Notes under the pieces: generated by a model | What the model was told of the DNA's origin: nothing | Database searches by the model: none | The model's input: the letters and a program-made list of their open reading frames with translations, nothing else | Translations under genes and position numbers: made by a program | Shown: in pieces, positions 11,621 to 23,740 of the stretch | Numbering within the stretch: the first letter of the stretch is position 1 | Layout: each line of letters opens with the position of its first letter | Source: Carex sylvatica | Lineage: Eukaryota; Streptophyta; Magnoliopsida; Poales; Cyperaceae | Assembly: GCA_964058845.1 (NCBI GenBank) | Contig: CAXKVR010000043.1 | Location: forward strand, 682,001 to 746,000 | Reading direction: 5' to 3' | Length of the DNA stretch: 64,000 bases

Positions 11621-11703
11621 AGTTAAACTTTAATTTGATTGTTTTTAATTTGGCATTTTTTAAATATATGCTAATTGGAAGCAATTAACCCACTTTAAAT
11701 ATT

Positions 11704-12203
11704 CGCTTTTCCGTGTGAGTTTTTATTAATTTCCGTGCATATAGATTTTAATACTGATCGTACGATGATAGAGCCCATCAAACCTAAAAGTAGGTCCAAT
11801 GGGCATCGGACCTACTCCTATCTCCTTTACTTGTGTTTTCAAACAATTTAGGCCCTTTGTGAGTTTCAATTATCTTATAACAAAGATGCATTATATATTA
11901 TATAAAAAATCCCGTAAGAATGTCCTTATAACGCACTATATGTTGGTCAAATCATGTGTTTATATTAATTGCATCTCATTTCAGATTCTATATTGTTGGA
12001 TCTGGGTACTAATCTCGATTTGTACCAAATTTTCATGGTTTATATACCACGTAAGATGAATCAATCCTAGAAACCTATAAAAAAAGCAAGCAATTGTAAC
12101 AGAATAATTTCATAACTACCAATCATTCTTGGCTTCATCTCAGTTGACATGTACTCCACATAATAAGAAAATAATATGAAAATTACAAAATAACTCATGA
12201 ATC
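11704..12203. other. 3' flank of the kinesin gene, no other feature
   Basis: About 500 bp of AT-rich sequence between the gypsy fragment patchwork and the kinesin stop codon. It probably includes the kinesin 3' UTR. No other gene seen. Confidence 0.5.
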
Positions 12204-12695
12204 CTAGTTAGAGACCAGAGGTGAACTGAGCTTGTTGGAGATCAGAGGTGAACCAAGCTTGTTCTCCAATGGGCTAAAGGGAAGCTGGGGCCTGTTCTTC
12301 AGAGACCGTAGAGATGCCAGATGCCCCTCAATTTTGCTGCTGAACTTAGGTAGCTCAGTCACTGGCACCACTGCCTCCGTCTCTTTCGCCACTGGGGCCC
12401 CCAGAGGATCCTGTTCACACAAAAAAGGAAAAAGATAACAATGAATCAGTAAGCTCTAATCAATAAAAGATTGCTGTGGTGGCTGATGTTGCTGCTTTGT
12501 AAGGAGAGGACGTTTCCCAGTTTCGATTGTACCAGTATTGCAGCTGGTACAACATCGGTCTTTATTTTGTGGTACATATTTCTTTGTAAGAGGAGGAGAT
12601 CCAGTCGTTTTACTCATATTTCTTTAATAGGTTTTTTGGATGGATTTCGTATTGTATCCGTTTCAGTTTTTCAAGAAAGAGAGAAACAGAGAAAG

Positions 12696-12727
<32 letters not shown>

Positions 12728-15700
12728 GGTACCAGTACCACACTGATACAATCCACAAACCCCTTTACCAAAAGTATCAAAACCAAGCAATAATAATAAT
12801 CCAAATAAAACATACCCTGAGAAGGAGAAACACAAAATCCTGATTGTTGTTCTTCTCATTAAAGTACGCCTCCAATACTTCTCGCAGTGTACACAAGGTC
12901 GCATCCTGTGGCACCTTTATTTTTTTAATCATACTTCCAGAAGAATCCTTTGAAACCTCCCATTTGACATACACATCCAAACCCCCCTCTTCTTCCACCT
13001 CTCCTCCTCCTCTGACTTCTCTCAGACCAAGTGGAGTAACTGGTTTTACCGTAATTGGACTCCCCGCAAGTGCCGCTACCAGTTGACTCTTCGCAGAGAA
13101 CGGCTCGGCATTCTCATCTCCATATGTCTGAATCTGACCCTTGTTATCATCTTTCTTTGCCAACTCCCGGTAATTACCACATAGGCGGAATATGGTCTCG
13201 ATTCGGGTCTGTCTATCCTCCTCGGCTAACTGCACTGGTACTGTTTCATCCTTTCTTTCTTCCTCCACTACCTCCTTATCCACCTCTTCCGAGGAATCCT
13301 CTGCCTCAAAAATCGTGCTGAGAAGCACCTGGTCACGATCCTCACTCATCGCCTCCTCCTCAATTGTTGGCAGCAAATTACGGTTCCAGGAAGGAACAGT
13401 TGTTGTATTTGTATCCTCTTTAACCTCCTTCACATCCAGAAATGCACTGCTGCTACTCACCTGCTGGTCTCCGTAATCTAATTCCATTGATTTAACCATG
13501 CTCTGATCTCCTGCCACATCTGCAAGCCGTGTGGCAACGTACCCAAAATTCATGACCTCCTGGCCTCTGAACTCAAATTCTGTCAATCTATTTTTCAGCA
13601 ATTCAATCTCGTTCTCCTGCCTTACAACCTTCTCCTCCATCCTTTTTACCATGAATTTCGCACTTGCCAGTTCATCATCCTTCAAGGATAGGGACTTTAG
13701 AGCCTGGTCCCGCTCCTTGAGGAGGATCCGTTTGTCACGCTGGAGCTCGCATATGTGCTGGTTCATGAGCGCGATTTGCGAGGCAAGAAGGTTGATGGAT
13801 TCGGAATTGGTTTGAGTGGAGGGCTTGGGAGTTGCCGGGTGGGCTGCCCGCACTATGCATTTGGCCTTGGCACCATATTCAAGGGTCGAGATCGTCTTGT
13901 GCATCTCACGTGGGTCTGGGCTCGCACACAGAATCATCAGTATTTTTGACTTATCATCCAAAAATGAATCCTGTAGCAATTAAATATGTTAAAATATAGC
14001 AAGAAAAGGGGAGAATGGATACACATTGAAAAAGTATCAAAATTACACTGACGAATAAGTAACAGCTTGTTGTGTGTCAAACATGCATGGTCTCCGAAAA
14101 GATACATTATGTCAAAAAGAATAGTTAAGTAGATGCCTCGGAGATATATAATTTGGTGGCATAGTAATTTCTCCTTCTGGCAACTTCTCATCCAGTAGTA
14201 TAATTTTATTTGTTCGGTGAACTTTGTTGCTATCAAGCCCTTGGTCCATCGCATTTAATTGGTAATTCTAAGTGCTAACATGAAGAAGATGCTGTGTACC
14301 AGATTGAAAAAAATAAAGTTATAAAATAATAGTGACCTGGAGGAGCATGGTCAATTTGCTGTCACGAAACGGCACGTGCGAGTCGCCATTGGCGATGGAT
14401 TCCACCACTCTCTTCAATGCTATGTTTCCTTGGTTTATTTTTGCGGTCTGTTATATAATTGACAAGAGAAATAAGTTAGCATAATCATTTAATTACAGCC
14501 TTTGGTTATATTTCAAAATATATTGTAGGTTTTACAGAGAAAGGTTTCGGGGTTTGCACACGAAATAATAATCACCCACAAAAAGAATATATTGTTTACA
14601 ACTATGTGTACCTAAAGTTGCCATATGTTATAGAAATAACATAAAAGTAGGCATAATATAGTGTTGAAAGTCTGTTAGTTATAAATATGATTTTTCTGAT
14701 TTACTGAAATCAAGAGAAATAAGTACCTGCATTTTGGCTTCAAAGCCGGTTTGACCAGCAGCTTCGATGTTTTCTGAGCCGGCCATGTCAACTAGCATTA
14801 GCCTTCCACCAACAGATGGCACATCCAATATAATCTGTCACCAAATTGATATTTTAAATTAAAGAACTCTACAAAAATAAGTGCAACTTTTTTGTTTACT
14901 ACTGTATACTTCCAGAAATCAGTTTTTGTCAGATAAGTTGTGCCAGTAGAACTTTCTGGCTTACTGCTGATATAATAAACATGCAATTCCACATCTCAAT
15001 TCCTCATGCGAACTGCTCGTGTTTCGGTAATGATAACCAAATACTTAAAATATTTTAATCACCTTTTAGATACAGTTTTGAGAATGCATGGGAAATGACC
15101 ATTTCACAAAATTCTGAATATTGGAATACTTAGGCTAAGATTTGAGTATGAATCAGATAGTCTACCAAAGCAGGCTCAATTAGCATATTTGAATCTAATT
15201 TTTCGGTGTTAGATATCCACATTTTTTCTCTCAATTTGAGTGTATTTCAGTAATTTGACCACTACTATTGTGAGAACTTTCAGTAATTGACAAATGATTA
15301 TAACACAAAGGGGACAAATCAGAAAATCTACCATGCAGTGGCTCCTAGAGCTTCTCTCATTACAGAGTGTACTTTTCACGATCCGCCGCTTCTCAACCTT
15401 AGCAACCTCTCGTGAAATCTTTCCTGCCTCATTTCCAGAAAGGTAGGTTGGGTTCTTAGCCTTCTTCCCTATAATTTCAAGCCGGGCCTGAAATTATTCA
15501 AACTTGCTCAGTTGTTCTGTTTTTGTTATTAGAATTGAGACTGTAAAAATTGTATATGTTGCTGTATACAGTAATATTATTCAAGTAGTTTTCTAAATAT
15601 AACCAAGGAAGCGTCTGTACCATATTTTTGGTACCAGTATCTGTAAAAAACTTCTAGTTTCAATTCTAGTGTCTGAAAAAGTGAGACTGTAAAAATAAAA

Positions 15701-16370
15701 TAAGATACGAACGAATTACCCTCTGTGAATTTCCCTTGAATACATTATTACCAGCACCACCATTCAAGTTGGCTGATAGAAGATCATAGATTTCTTCATT
15801 GTAGATCTCCAAAACAGCAACTCTGACAAAAATGCCAAGCTTGAAGCCGGTCTCATCAGAATCTCCCTGCTCATGAGCCCCATCTTCCAGTATATCCTTT
15901 AGAGCTCTGTACACTATACCGGGCTCTCTTGCACTGCCAAACATTGTGTGGCTTTTACCCGACCCGGTAGGCCCATACATCATGATAGTGCATTTCGACC
16001 CAACCCGCACACCTTCAACCCTTGACTTGACAAATTTATTGTAGAAGACATCTAAGTTTTCACTTTCTGAGACCGAGACCCCATCTAGAGTGAAATCACG
16101 GTAGCCAATGTCGGTACGGACCTTAATGGACCGGCCATCTGGCGGGATCTCGATCAACGGGTTGTGAGTCCTCTCCTTTGACTCAGGGTGGTCGCGGATC
16201 CGGCCAATAACTTCTACTGGGTGCTCAGTCGGCACAGAGGAGAGGTGGTTGTGGGCCCCATTTCCGGTTTTTGGTGTGGGAAACTGGAGGCGCTGCCTAG
16301 GATGAGGAGTCCTACAAGGGGTATTGTACGTTTGGGTTGGATTTGGGATCGATTTTGGCGTAGGTGCCAT
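12204..16370 (-). CDS. KIN10A: Kinesin-like protein KIN-10A (PAKRP2-type), six exons
   Basis: A microtubule motor of the kinesin-10 family. In plants the PAKRP2/KIN-10A protein acts at the phragmoplast in cell-plate formation. Exons on the minus strand are 16370-15720, 15487-15332, 14834-14727, 14447-14337, 13970-12816 and 12410-12204. They have 651, 156, 108, 111, 1155 and 207 nt, so all five introns are phase 0, and they join into 795 residues plus stop with GT-AG boundaries throughout. The N-terminal motor holds EHPVEVIGRIRD, P-loop GPTGSGKS (residues 133-140), switch I NERSSRSH (about 260-267) and switch II DMAGSE (about 285-290), then FRDSKLTMLLQDSF and HKTISTLEYGAKAKCI. A coiled-coil-like charged stretch and an acidic tail follow. 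The start MAPTP and the C-terminal GAPVAKE segment match the family. No stop or frameshift is seen. I recall plant members as somewhat longer (mid-800s residues). The assignment is strong; the specific paralogue is inferred. Confidence 0.92.
12696..12726 (+). repeat. Poly-A tract (31 A) in the last kinesin intron
   Basis: An uninterrupted run of 31 A on the plus strand, hence poly-T in the transcript, inside the intron 12815-12411. It may be variable in length. Confidence 0.95.
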
Positions 16371-16540
16371 GAAGGATTTGATGAGTTAGGGTTTTAGACG
16401 GTTTGAAATTAATGGAAAGAGTATTGTTGCTTGGCAATTCAGGTTTTATTTCTATGTTTCTTCAACCAATAGAGAGAAAAAAAGGATTGATTCGTTCAAG
16501 TATTGAAGTTTAAAGATTGGATCTTGTAATTGGAGGCGAC

Positions 16541-16566
16541 GAGAGAGAGAGAGAGAGAGAAAGAGA
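16541..16566. repeat. (GA)n microsatellite in the kinesin upstream region
   Basis: A GA run about 170 bp upstream of the kinesin start codon, reading as CT-rich on the gene strand. CT-rich tracts near plant transcription starts are common, so it may lie in the 5' leader. Confidence 0.8.
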
Positions 16567-17071
16567 GGTGGGGGAAGGGGTCGAGAGCACTTTGGTAGCT
16601 TAACGTTTTAATTTTGGAATTTGAAAATGAGAGAAGAGAGCCGTTGGAACCAGGTTTATTCAACGGCTTCTTTATAGTCACGATCTTCTGATGCTATGCG
16701 ACGTATGTTCCCATGTATCTATTAATTGACTGTGGTACCCACAACCTGAAATGTAATAGTGTTCAAACTAGAGTGGTCCCCCTGTCAGTTGATGATCACG
16801 CGGTAAAAGGTTCTTCAAAGCTTAGCAGATCTTTTGTGCGCGTGACCGTGACCCTATGGTAAATTGCACAATATAGCGGATCAATTTTCTAATTAATATA
16901 CGACTCATTACACGATATCTATTGGGACTTGGAATGTGAGTCTGTATTTGCTGTTGTTTCAAACTCGGATTGTAAGGATCCTGATATTTTTATTCAGACC
17001 GTGTGATTTAAAATTAACGCGTCAGATATATTTGCTAAATCGGATGACTTGGAACAAAAGAACATAAACCT
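16567..17071. other. Upstream flank of the kinesin gene
   Basis: Probable promoter region of the minus-strand kinesin gene. I see no unambiguous TATA box and no other gene. Confidence 0.45.
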
Positions 17072-17079
17072 CGGACCCG

Positions 17080-17299
17080 CCGATATTTTTCAAAATACCC
17101 AAAAATAAAAAAAATTATTAAGAATAACCAGGGTCTGATCAGAATTTTAAAAATACTCAAACCGTGAAATAAATGCACGGTTCTAATTTTTTCAAAACTA
17201 TGGATTTATTTTACGGTTTGGGTATTTTTAAAATTCTAATTAGACCCTGGTTATTCTTAATAATTTGTTTTTGTTTTTGGATATTTTTAAAAATATCGG
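17080..17299. mobile_element. 220-bp foldback element with 8-bp target duplication
   Basis: Near-palindromic along its length: CCGATATTTTTCAAAATA at the left and the complement of AAAAATATCGG at the right. Internally, AATAACCAGGGTCTGATCAG pairs with TTAGACCCTGGTTATT, leaving a small centre near 17190. It is flanked by perfect 8-bp repeats CGGACCCG (17072-17079 and 17300-17307). Noncoding. The 8-bp duplication suggests a hAT-type transposase in trans; the family is uncertain. Confidence 0.75.
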
Positions 17300-17307
17300 C
17301 GGACCCG

Positions 17308-18195
17308 AATCTTTTTTATAATTAAGTATAAATAAAGGGCACGCATATTATTGGAAATTGGGAAATTTGGTATTTAAAGGAACAACGAATTAACAGTAGC
17401 TGATGCATGTGCACGTTCCCTGTAGTGCACGTTCAACTATTAATTTTTTTAAAATGTTATAACCCATCCTTCGCAGATAATTAATGGAGTAAAAGAAAAT
17501 AAAAAAGACAGTAAATCATATTTGTATGCAAAGTAGCCAACACAAAAAATCATTGTATGACCAAGTGTGTTGCTTCATTCTTATTTGGTCGAGTTTTGTT
17601 TTGGTAACAAATCATCATATCGACTACCATAGTTTTACTGCAGCAATCAGTTCAAAATTTATATATTGCTAGTAAAATGTCCGTGTCTTGCAACGGATAA
17701 TGAAATGAATAAAATAATTTTTAAAGAGCGATATAGAATAAATAATATAATTTTTTTAAAACTAAAAATGAATACAATATTTTTTGTAGAACAACATAGA
17801 ATAAATAAAATAATTTTTAGTAACTACTTTAAAATTCTAATATGCGCACAAAACTAACATTTCAACAAAAAAACACAAAAGGGGAAAAAATGCAATTCAT
17901 ACTCAAAGCAAAATGGAAGGAAGTGCCGGAGTGACATTTGCCTGCATTAAGAAATAAGTTAAGATCTCAATTTGAGAACACAATTTTCTATTCAATCTAA
18001 TAATTTCAATTTGAAAACACAAATTTCTATTCGGTCTAATAATTTCTTTTGAGTAATATCATATATAGTATTTTTATGAGTTGCTCTTCAATTCTCGTCT
18101 CGTCTCCAATTACTTTAATACTCTTGAAGCTGCATATCAGAGAAAACAAAATATGATCTTGGTTAATAAAATAATTGTAAACTTGATTGATTGAT
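17308..18195. other. AT-rich intergenic, no feature recognised
   Basis: A degenerate local repeat of an AGAATAAATAATATAATTTTT-like word occurs at 17720-17820. No gene seen. Confidence 0.5.
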
Positions 18196-18204
18196 ATAAA
18201 ACAA

Positions 18205-18628
18205 GAGAAGGGTTCAAATGCACCCAAATTTTTATGCACTCAAATGCATTCTATTTTTTAAATCTTTTTTCTCTGTTTTCAAAGTCCGAATAGTCAATCT
18301 GAACCGTTAGATACGATCTATATATTAAGATGTACTTAGAGACCAAATTTTATATTTTTTGGAATTTTTTTACTATTTATTAAGTCACTTTGAAAATCAC
18401 TGATTTTACATTTTCTGGACCATTGGATCAGTGATTTTCAAAATGGTTTAATAAATAGTAAAAAAAAAATTCAAAAAATGTAAAATTTGGTCTCCAAGCA
18501 CATCTTAATATATAGATCGCATCTAACGATTCGGATTGACTATTTTGACTTTGAAAATAGAGATAAAAGATATGAAAGATAGGGTGCATTTGGGTGCACA
18601 AAAATTTGGATGCATTTGAACCCTCCTC
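18205..18628. mobile_element. Foldback (Mutator-like) element F1, 9-bp target duplication
   Basis: A 424-bp long palindrome. The ends are GAGAAGGGTTCAAATGCACC at the left and GAGGAGGGTTCAAATGCATC when the right end is read inward. The inner core carries AACCGTTAGAT, a CTTRGAGACCAAATTT-like word and TTTTTTACTATTTATTAAG in one arm and the complements in the other. It is flanked by a perfect 9-bp repeat ATAAAACAA (18196-18204 and 18629-18637), the duplication size of Mutator-like elements. Noncoding. Confidence 0.85.
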
Positions 18629-18637
18629 ATAAAACAA

Positions 18638-19430
18638 ACATGATAAAGTACTATTCAAGTAATTTTATTGTCTGTCCAAATCCTCACTCATTCATACAAA
18701 CGACATATCACTACACTATATAGTAGTTTCTGGAGTGAGACTTAAATATTATGCATAACGCGGATTGGTCTATACTATAGATCAACATCCCTGCTTTCAA
18801 AGTCCAAGCAGCCAATATGAACCATTGATGGATCAAAACCAAAGCTAATAAGAGTTATAACCCTAATTGTCTACTTTACAATCGATTCACAAGCGCATGA
18901 ATCTATCGTATAGTATAGATCGAGATGTCGATCCACATGGATGGTGTATTAAGAGATCTAATTGCAAAGCCAAGTCTAGGCTAATGTTCATTTTAGATGT
19001 AGTTTGGTTGTTTGTTTGATTGATTGAGTTGTGTCGTGCTGTAATGTTCAGTTACAACAGATTGAAGGTTGATTGATTAGTAAATAAGAGATAAGACTTC
19101 TAGGGATCAGACATTCTATCATTCAAATGAGTTTTAATCTAATTCTGATTAAATGTACAATCGCATGCAGTTCTGTCACCATTCGCATGTTACTGCGTAA
19201 ATCTACAAATGTAAAGTTAGTCAATCTCATGCGGTTCTGTCACTATCTGCATGCTACGGTGTAAACCGTACAATGTTGGTTCTCACTTTCAGTCGGAGTT
19301 GCATATGGTTTGGTTGGAACCATACACGCCCGATACTGGTATCAAATACAATCTAAGGACTGCTAATCCTGTCCTAATGTTAATCATTGTTACATTACAA
19401 CATCCTAACTGAGTAGGACTGGTAAGGGGA
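18638..19430. other. Intergenic, left flank of the satellite
   Basis: Non-repetitive sequence up to the first satellite unit. No gene recognised. Confidence 0.5.
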
Positions 19431-19641
19431 TAAAGCACTTTAGTAGTGTCTCTATATGACAAGATAATAGGGTATTTACAAACATAATATAACACTCCAA
19501 TTGAAGGTGTCTGGAGCACTCTAGTAGTGTCTCTATATGGTAAGATAAAATGGTATTTACAACTCGTATACAATACTCCAATTGTAGGTGTTTGGAGCAC
19601 TCTAGTGGTGTCTCTATATGGCAAGATAATAGGGCATTCAC
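19431..19641 (+). repeat. 81-bp satellite, left end of the array
   Basis: Two and a half units of the 81-bp satellite described at 22480, beginning in the middle of a unit at about 19431 and ending at the Copia LTR. Both interior units match the consensus well. Confidence 0.9.
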
Positions 19642-21465
19642 TGTAAGGATTTCATAACGGTGATCTGGGTGAAAAACAAAATTTTTATCCCTTTTAATCG
19701 TCTAAAATGGAACGTCTCTTTTATGCTAACTCTACTCAAACATTTATTTATACATTTTGCATACAAGACTGAAAACAAGAATCTACATTTATGCAAATAT
19801 ATCTAAATCAAGATTCAAGATTTAGATCTCATACCTCACGTTAAATGTCAATTTAAAGGTTAGAGAAAGTCAATTTTCTCTAGGTCTCTTGGAAACCTTC
19901 ACACCGTTACCTCTAAGTGTTCACCTTGAACTAAACAATAATTAGTTCTAGATCTTGCTAGAGATCCACTAATCTAAGCTTAGTATAAAGTTAGTAACTC
20001 CTTTTTAGCCTCCAAAATTAATTTCTTAATTAAATGGCGAACCTAATTAATAGATCTAGAATTAATGCAAGAGAGGAGGGAGAGCTTTTTGCTCTTTTGT
20101 GTAGCCACCACAAAGTGAGGAGAGAGAAGATAGATAAGAGTCACATGTGGAGTGCTCTTTATATAGAGAAAAGCTAGGACAACTTTGAAGTGAATAAGAC
20201 CAAATTACCCCTCATTTTATCACATGCAATCATATGTCATCTTTGTGTGGCCAATCATACCTCATGGTGTGCCTCTCAATAGCACATTTAATTCTAAATT
20301 AATTAATGTTCAGGTTATTATTGTTATAATAATAATGTAATGCACATTATTATATTTACGTGATACAATATTATCCTATGTAATATATATTACATTTCAC
20401 CAAATAATATTATTCACATATCTAATATAATTTACACTAAGTTGTTACGACATGTAACATTTTATTTCAATATTTTATCACATGTATTTTATTTCATATC
20501 ATATGAAATATCACACACCATATAAAATAACTTTCTTGTTTCTTGTTCAGTTGGTGTGACCTTTATCGAGGATCTACGTTAAATTGGTAATGGTATAAAT
20601 TATTTTATTACCATACATTATAAACGGTGTTCTAGCTACACATTTTAGTCACCCAATTAACATAGATGTAATGTAATCAGTTTACAAAATACGATCCTAT
20701 AGTAATGTTATGAATAACATTACTTGTGTCCATTCCTTGCCTCGTGATATTATGAATAATATACAAAGTAGGGCGGTGTCATCTTTGTAATATATTCGTT
20801 TCCTGATCTCTCGAGTAAATTATAAATATATAGTTGACAGCGCTTCAACTATACTGCATGTCTTTATAATTCTACTCTATCAAGGGGCCCAGTAATATCA
20901 TCACTCGTTATAAATGAGGAGCAATGATACTATTGACATATATCTTTCTCCCGCACAAGCCATATACAAAGAACTACTATTTTTTATCATTACTTGCAAT
21001 AAGCAACTTTTAATAGTAATTACATTATACATTTCTCATTTGAAAAAGATACAGTCTCATATCTTAGAATCCGTAGACACAATGAAAAATATTAATGACA
21101 TAAACACAATTCATATAATGTTTCATTTGTTAGGTCTTGTTCAATGTATGAAACTTTTCATACACTCGTGTTATCAAATGATAATCTTTTATCAACATTC
21201 ATAGAACTATAATGTACTTTAACTAACACGACAATCATTTTGCGATATATTAGTGTTCCATGCTAATTATCAAGATTGTGAACATTTTAGAGTTATATGT
21301 TTATTATGATTTAGAGTTTTATGGTTCAAGATTAAGAGCATATTCTTGAACACTTCTAAAGTCAAACATTAAAGTCAAGGAACAAAATGTATATAACATC
21401 CAATTCATAAACTCAACATGTAAAAGCAATCAACAAAAAATAACTTTTAGAACACAAAACTAACA
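19642..21465 (-). repeat. Copia 3' LTR, 1824 bp
   Basis: On the minus strand it begins TGTTAGTTTTGTGTTC directly after the polypurine tract and ends with ...AAATCCTTACA at 19642, giving TG...CA ends. The outer end abuts satellite cleanly. A TATA box lies at 20168-20157. Confidence 0.85.
20157..20168 (-). promoter_or_regulatory. TATA box of the Copia LTR
   Basis: Minus strand reads CTCTATATAAAG followed by AGCACTCC, in the expected LTR U3/R position. Of little consequence because the element is dead. Confidence 0.55.
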
Positions 21466-23159
21466 ATCTCCCACTTGTTCTTAAAGTTACATCAGTCATG
21501 TATAAAACTTTACGACTATGGTTGCCCTCTCGACTCACTCTAATATCTCTATCCACTCTCCATGTTCCTTTAGACCCATGACATTTATTTTGCCTTCTTT
21601 TATGAAGTCTCGAATGACAAAATGTTTTCGATCCATGTGTTTGACTTTATGGTGTGATTTTGGTTCCTTGATTTGCGCAATAGCTCCACTATTGTCACAA
21701 ACTAGCTCCAAAGGCCATTCGATGGAAGGAACCACACCTAACTCTTCAATGAACTTCTTGATCCAAACACCTTCTTTGCTCGCTTCAGCGGCAACCATCA
21801 CATCTGATTCAGTGGTTGAGTCAGCAGTAGTTGATTGTTTAAAATTTCTTCAACTAACTGCACCACCATTCAGAGTGAAGACATACCCTGGCTGTGATCT
21901 TCTATCATCATAATCATTTTGAGAACTTGCATCAACGTAGCCTTCTACGACGAGCTCTTTTTTTCCTCCATACACAATAAACTTATTCTTAGTCCTATTA
22001 AGGTACTTAAGAATGTTCTTGATTGTGATCCAATGTGCTGGACTTGCATGGGCTTGGTGATGACTTGTCACACTTAGAGCGTATGCAACATCAGGGCATG
22101 TACACACCATAGCATACATGATGGAACCAATAGCAGAAGCATATGGTATATCTTTCATCATTTCGATGTCTCCTCGTGTCATAGCACATTGAGACTTGCT
22201 AAGTGTTATACCTTGAGTCATTGGCACATTTTCTTTCTTGAAATTTTGCATGTTAAATCTTTTCAACACTTTGTCAATATAAACATATTGACTTAAGCCA
22301 ATGAGTCTTCAAGCCCTATCTCTACATATCTTTATGCCTAAGATATATTGAGCCTCGCCCAAATCCTTCATTGAGAAAACATCTTTCAATAAGGATTTTG
22401 TTCGCCTTAACAAGGATATAAAGTTTCCAATTAGGAGTATGTCATCGACATACAATACCAAAAACACCACGTGGCTCCCACTAAAGGTGTTTGGAGCACT
22501 CTAGTAGTGTCTCTATATGGCAAGATAATATGACATTTACAACCCTAATACAACACTCCAATTGAAGGTGTTTGAAGCACTCTATTAGTGCCTCCATATG
22601 ACAAGATCATAGGGCATTTACAACCCTAATACAGTACTTCAATTGAAGGTATTTGGAGCACTTTAGTAGTGTCTTCATATGACAAGATAATAGAAAATTT
22701 ACAACTATCATACAACACTCTCATTGAAGGTGTTCGGAGCACTCTATTCGTATCTCCAGATGGCAAGAGAATAGGGCATTGAAAGCCCTAACAACACTCC
22801 AATTGAAGGTGTTTGAAAAACTCTAGTAGTCTACATATGACAAGATAATAAGACATTTACAAATCTAGTACAACACTCCAATTGAAGATGTTTGGAGCAC
22901 TCTAGTAGTGTCTCTATATGGTAAGATAGAAGAATATTTACAACCTCTATACAACACTCCAATTGTAGGTGTTTGGAGCACTCTAGTAGAGTTTCTATAT
23001 AAAAAGATAATAGGGCATTCACAACCCCAATACAACACTCCAATTGACGGTGTTTGGGGCACTCTTGTAGTGTCCCTATATGGTAAGATAATAGGGCATT
23101 TACAAACCTAATACAACACTCCAATCGAAGGTGTTTGGAGCATTCTAGTAGTGTCTCTA

Positions 23160-23740
23160 TATGGCAAGATAATATGACATTTACAAACCTAATACAACAC
23201 TCCAATTGAAGGTGTTTGGAGCATTATAGTAGTGTCTCTACATGGTAAGATAGAAGAACGTTTACAACCTCTATACAACACTCCAATTGTAGGTGTTTGG
23301 AGCACTCTAGTAGTGTCTCTATATGAAAAGATAATAGGGCATCCACAACTCCAATACAACACTCCATTTGAAGGTATTTGGAGCACTCTAGTAGTGTCTC
23401 TATTTGGAAAGATAATAAGGAATTCACAATCCCAATACAACACTCCAATTGACGGTGTTTGGGGCACTCTTGTAGTGTCTTTATATGACAAGATAATATG
23501 ACATTTACAACCCTAATACAACCCTCCAATTGAAGGTGTTTGGAACACTCTATTAGTGCCTCCATATGACAAGATCATAGGGCATTTAAAACCCAAACAT
23601 AGTACTCTAATTAAAGGTGTTTGGAGTACTTTAGTAGTGTCTCCATATGACAAGATAATAGGGCATTTACAACTATAATACAACACTCTGATTGAAGGTG
23701 TTCGGAGCACTCTATTCATATCTCCAGATTGATAGAGAAT
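23160..23740 (+). repeat. Higher-order satellite duplication, copy 1 (offset 1377 bp)
   Basis: Nearly identical to 24537-25117. The offset is 1377 bp, exactly 17 units of 81 bp. The copies share rare variants, including the CATTATAGTAGTGTCTCTAC junction and the CCCAAACATAGTACT word. Confidence 0.85.

Larger units (their letters stand above)
19642..22479 (-). mobile_element. Ty1-copia retrotransposon relic (3' part), inside the satellite
   Basis: A minus-strand Copia element, 5'-truncated. It keeps one LTR (21465-19642), the polypurine tract AAGTGGGAGAT (21476-21466) just before it, and the end of the polyprotein (about 22476-21535). The reverse transcriptase palm has the YVDD motif at 22452-22441, then KDLGEAQYILGIKI. 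RNase H follows, with YVDASSQNDYDD and KKFIEELG through KHFVIRDFIKEG. In-frame TGA stops at 22311-22309 and 21852-21850 show it is dead. Gag, protease, integrase and the 5' LTR are absent: satellite sequence abuts directly at about 22480. Satellite on both sides shows the element inserted into the array and then lost its left half. Confidence 0.92.

Noticed and set aside
13055..13949. Plus-strand open frames opposite the kinesin exon
   Set aside because: Antisense shadows of the kinesin coding sequence.
12777..13979. A separate 400-residue gene starting at 13979
   Set aside because: It is the large fifth exon of the kinesin gene; the preceding AG acceptor and the upstream exon ending FRDSKLTMLLQ join it in frame.
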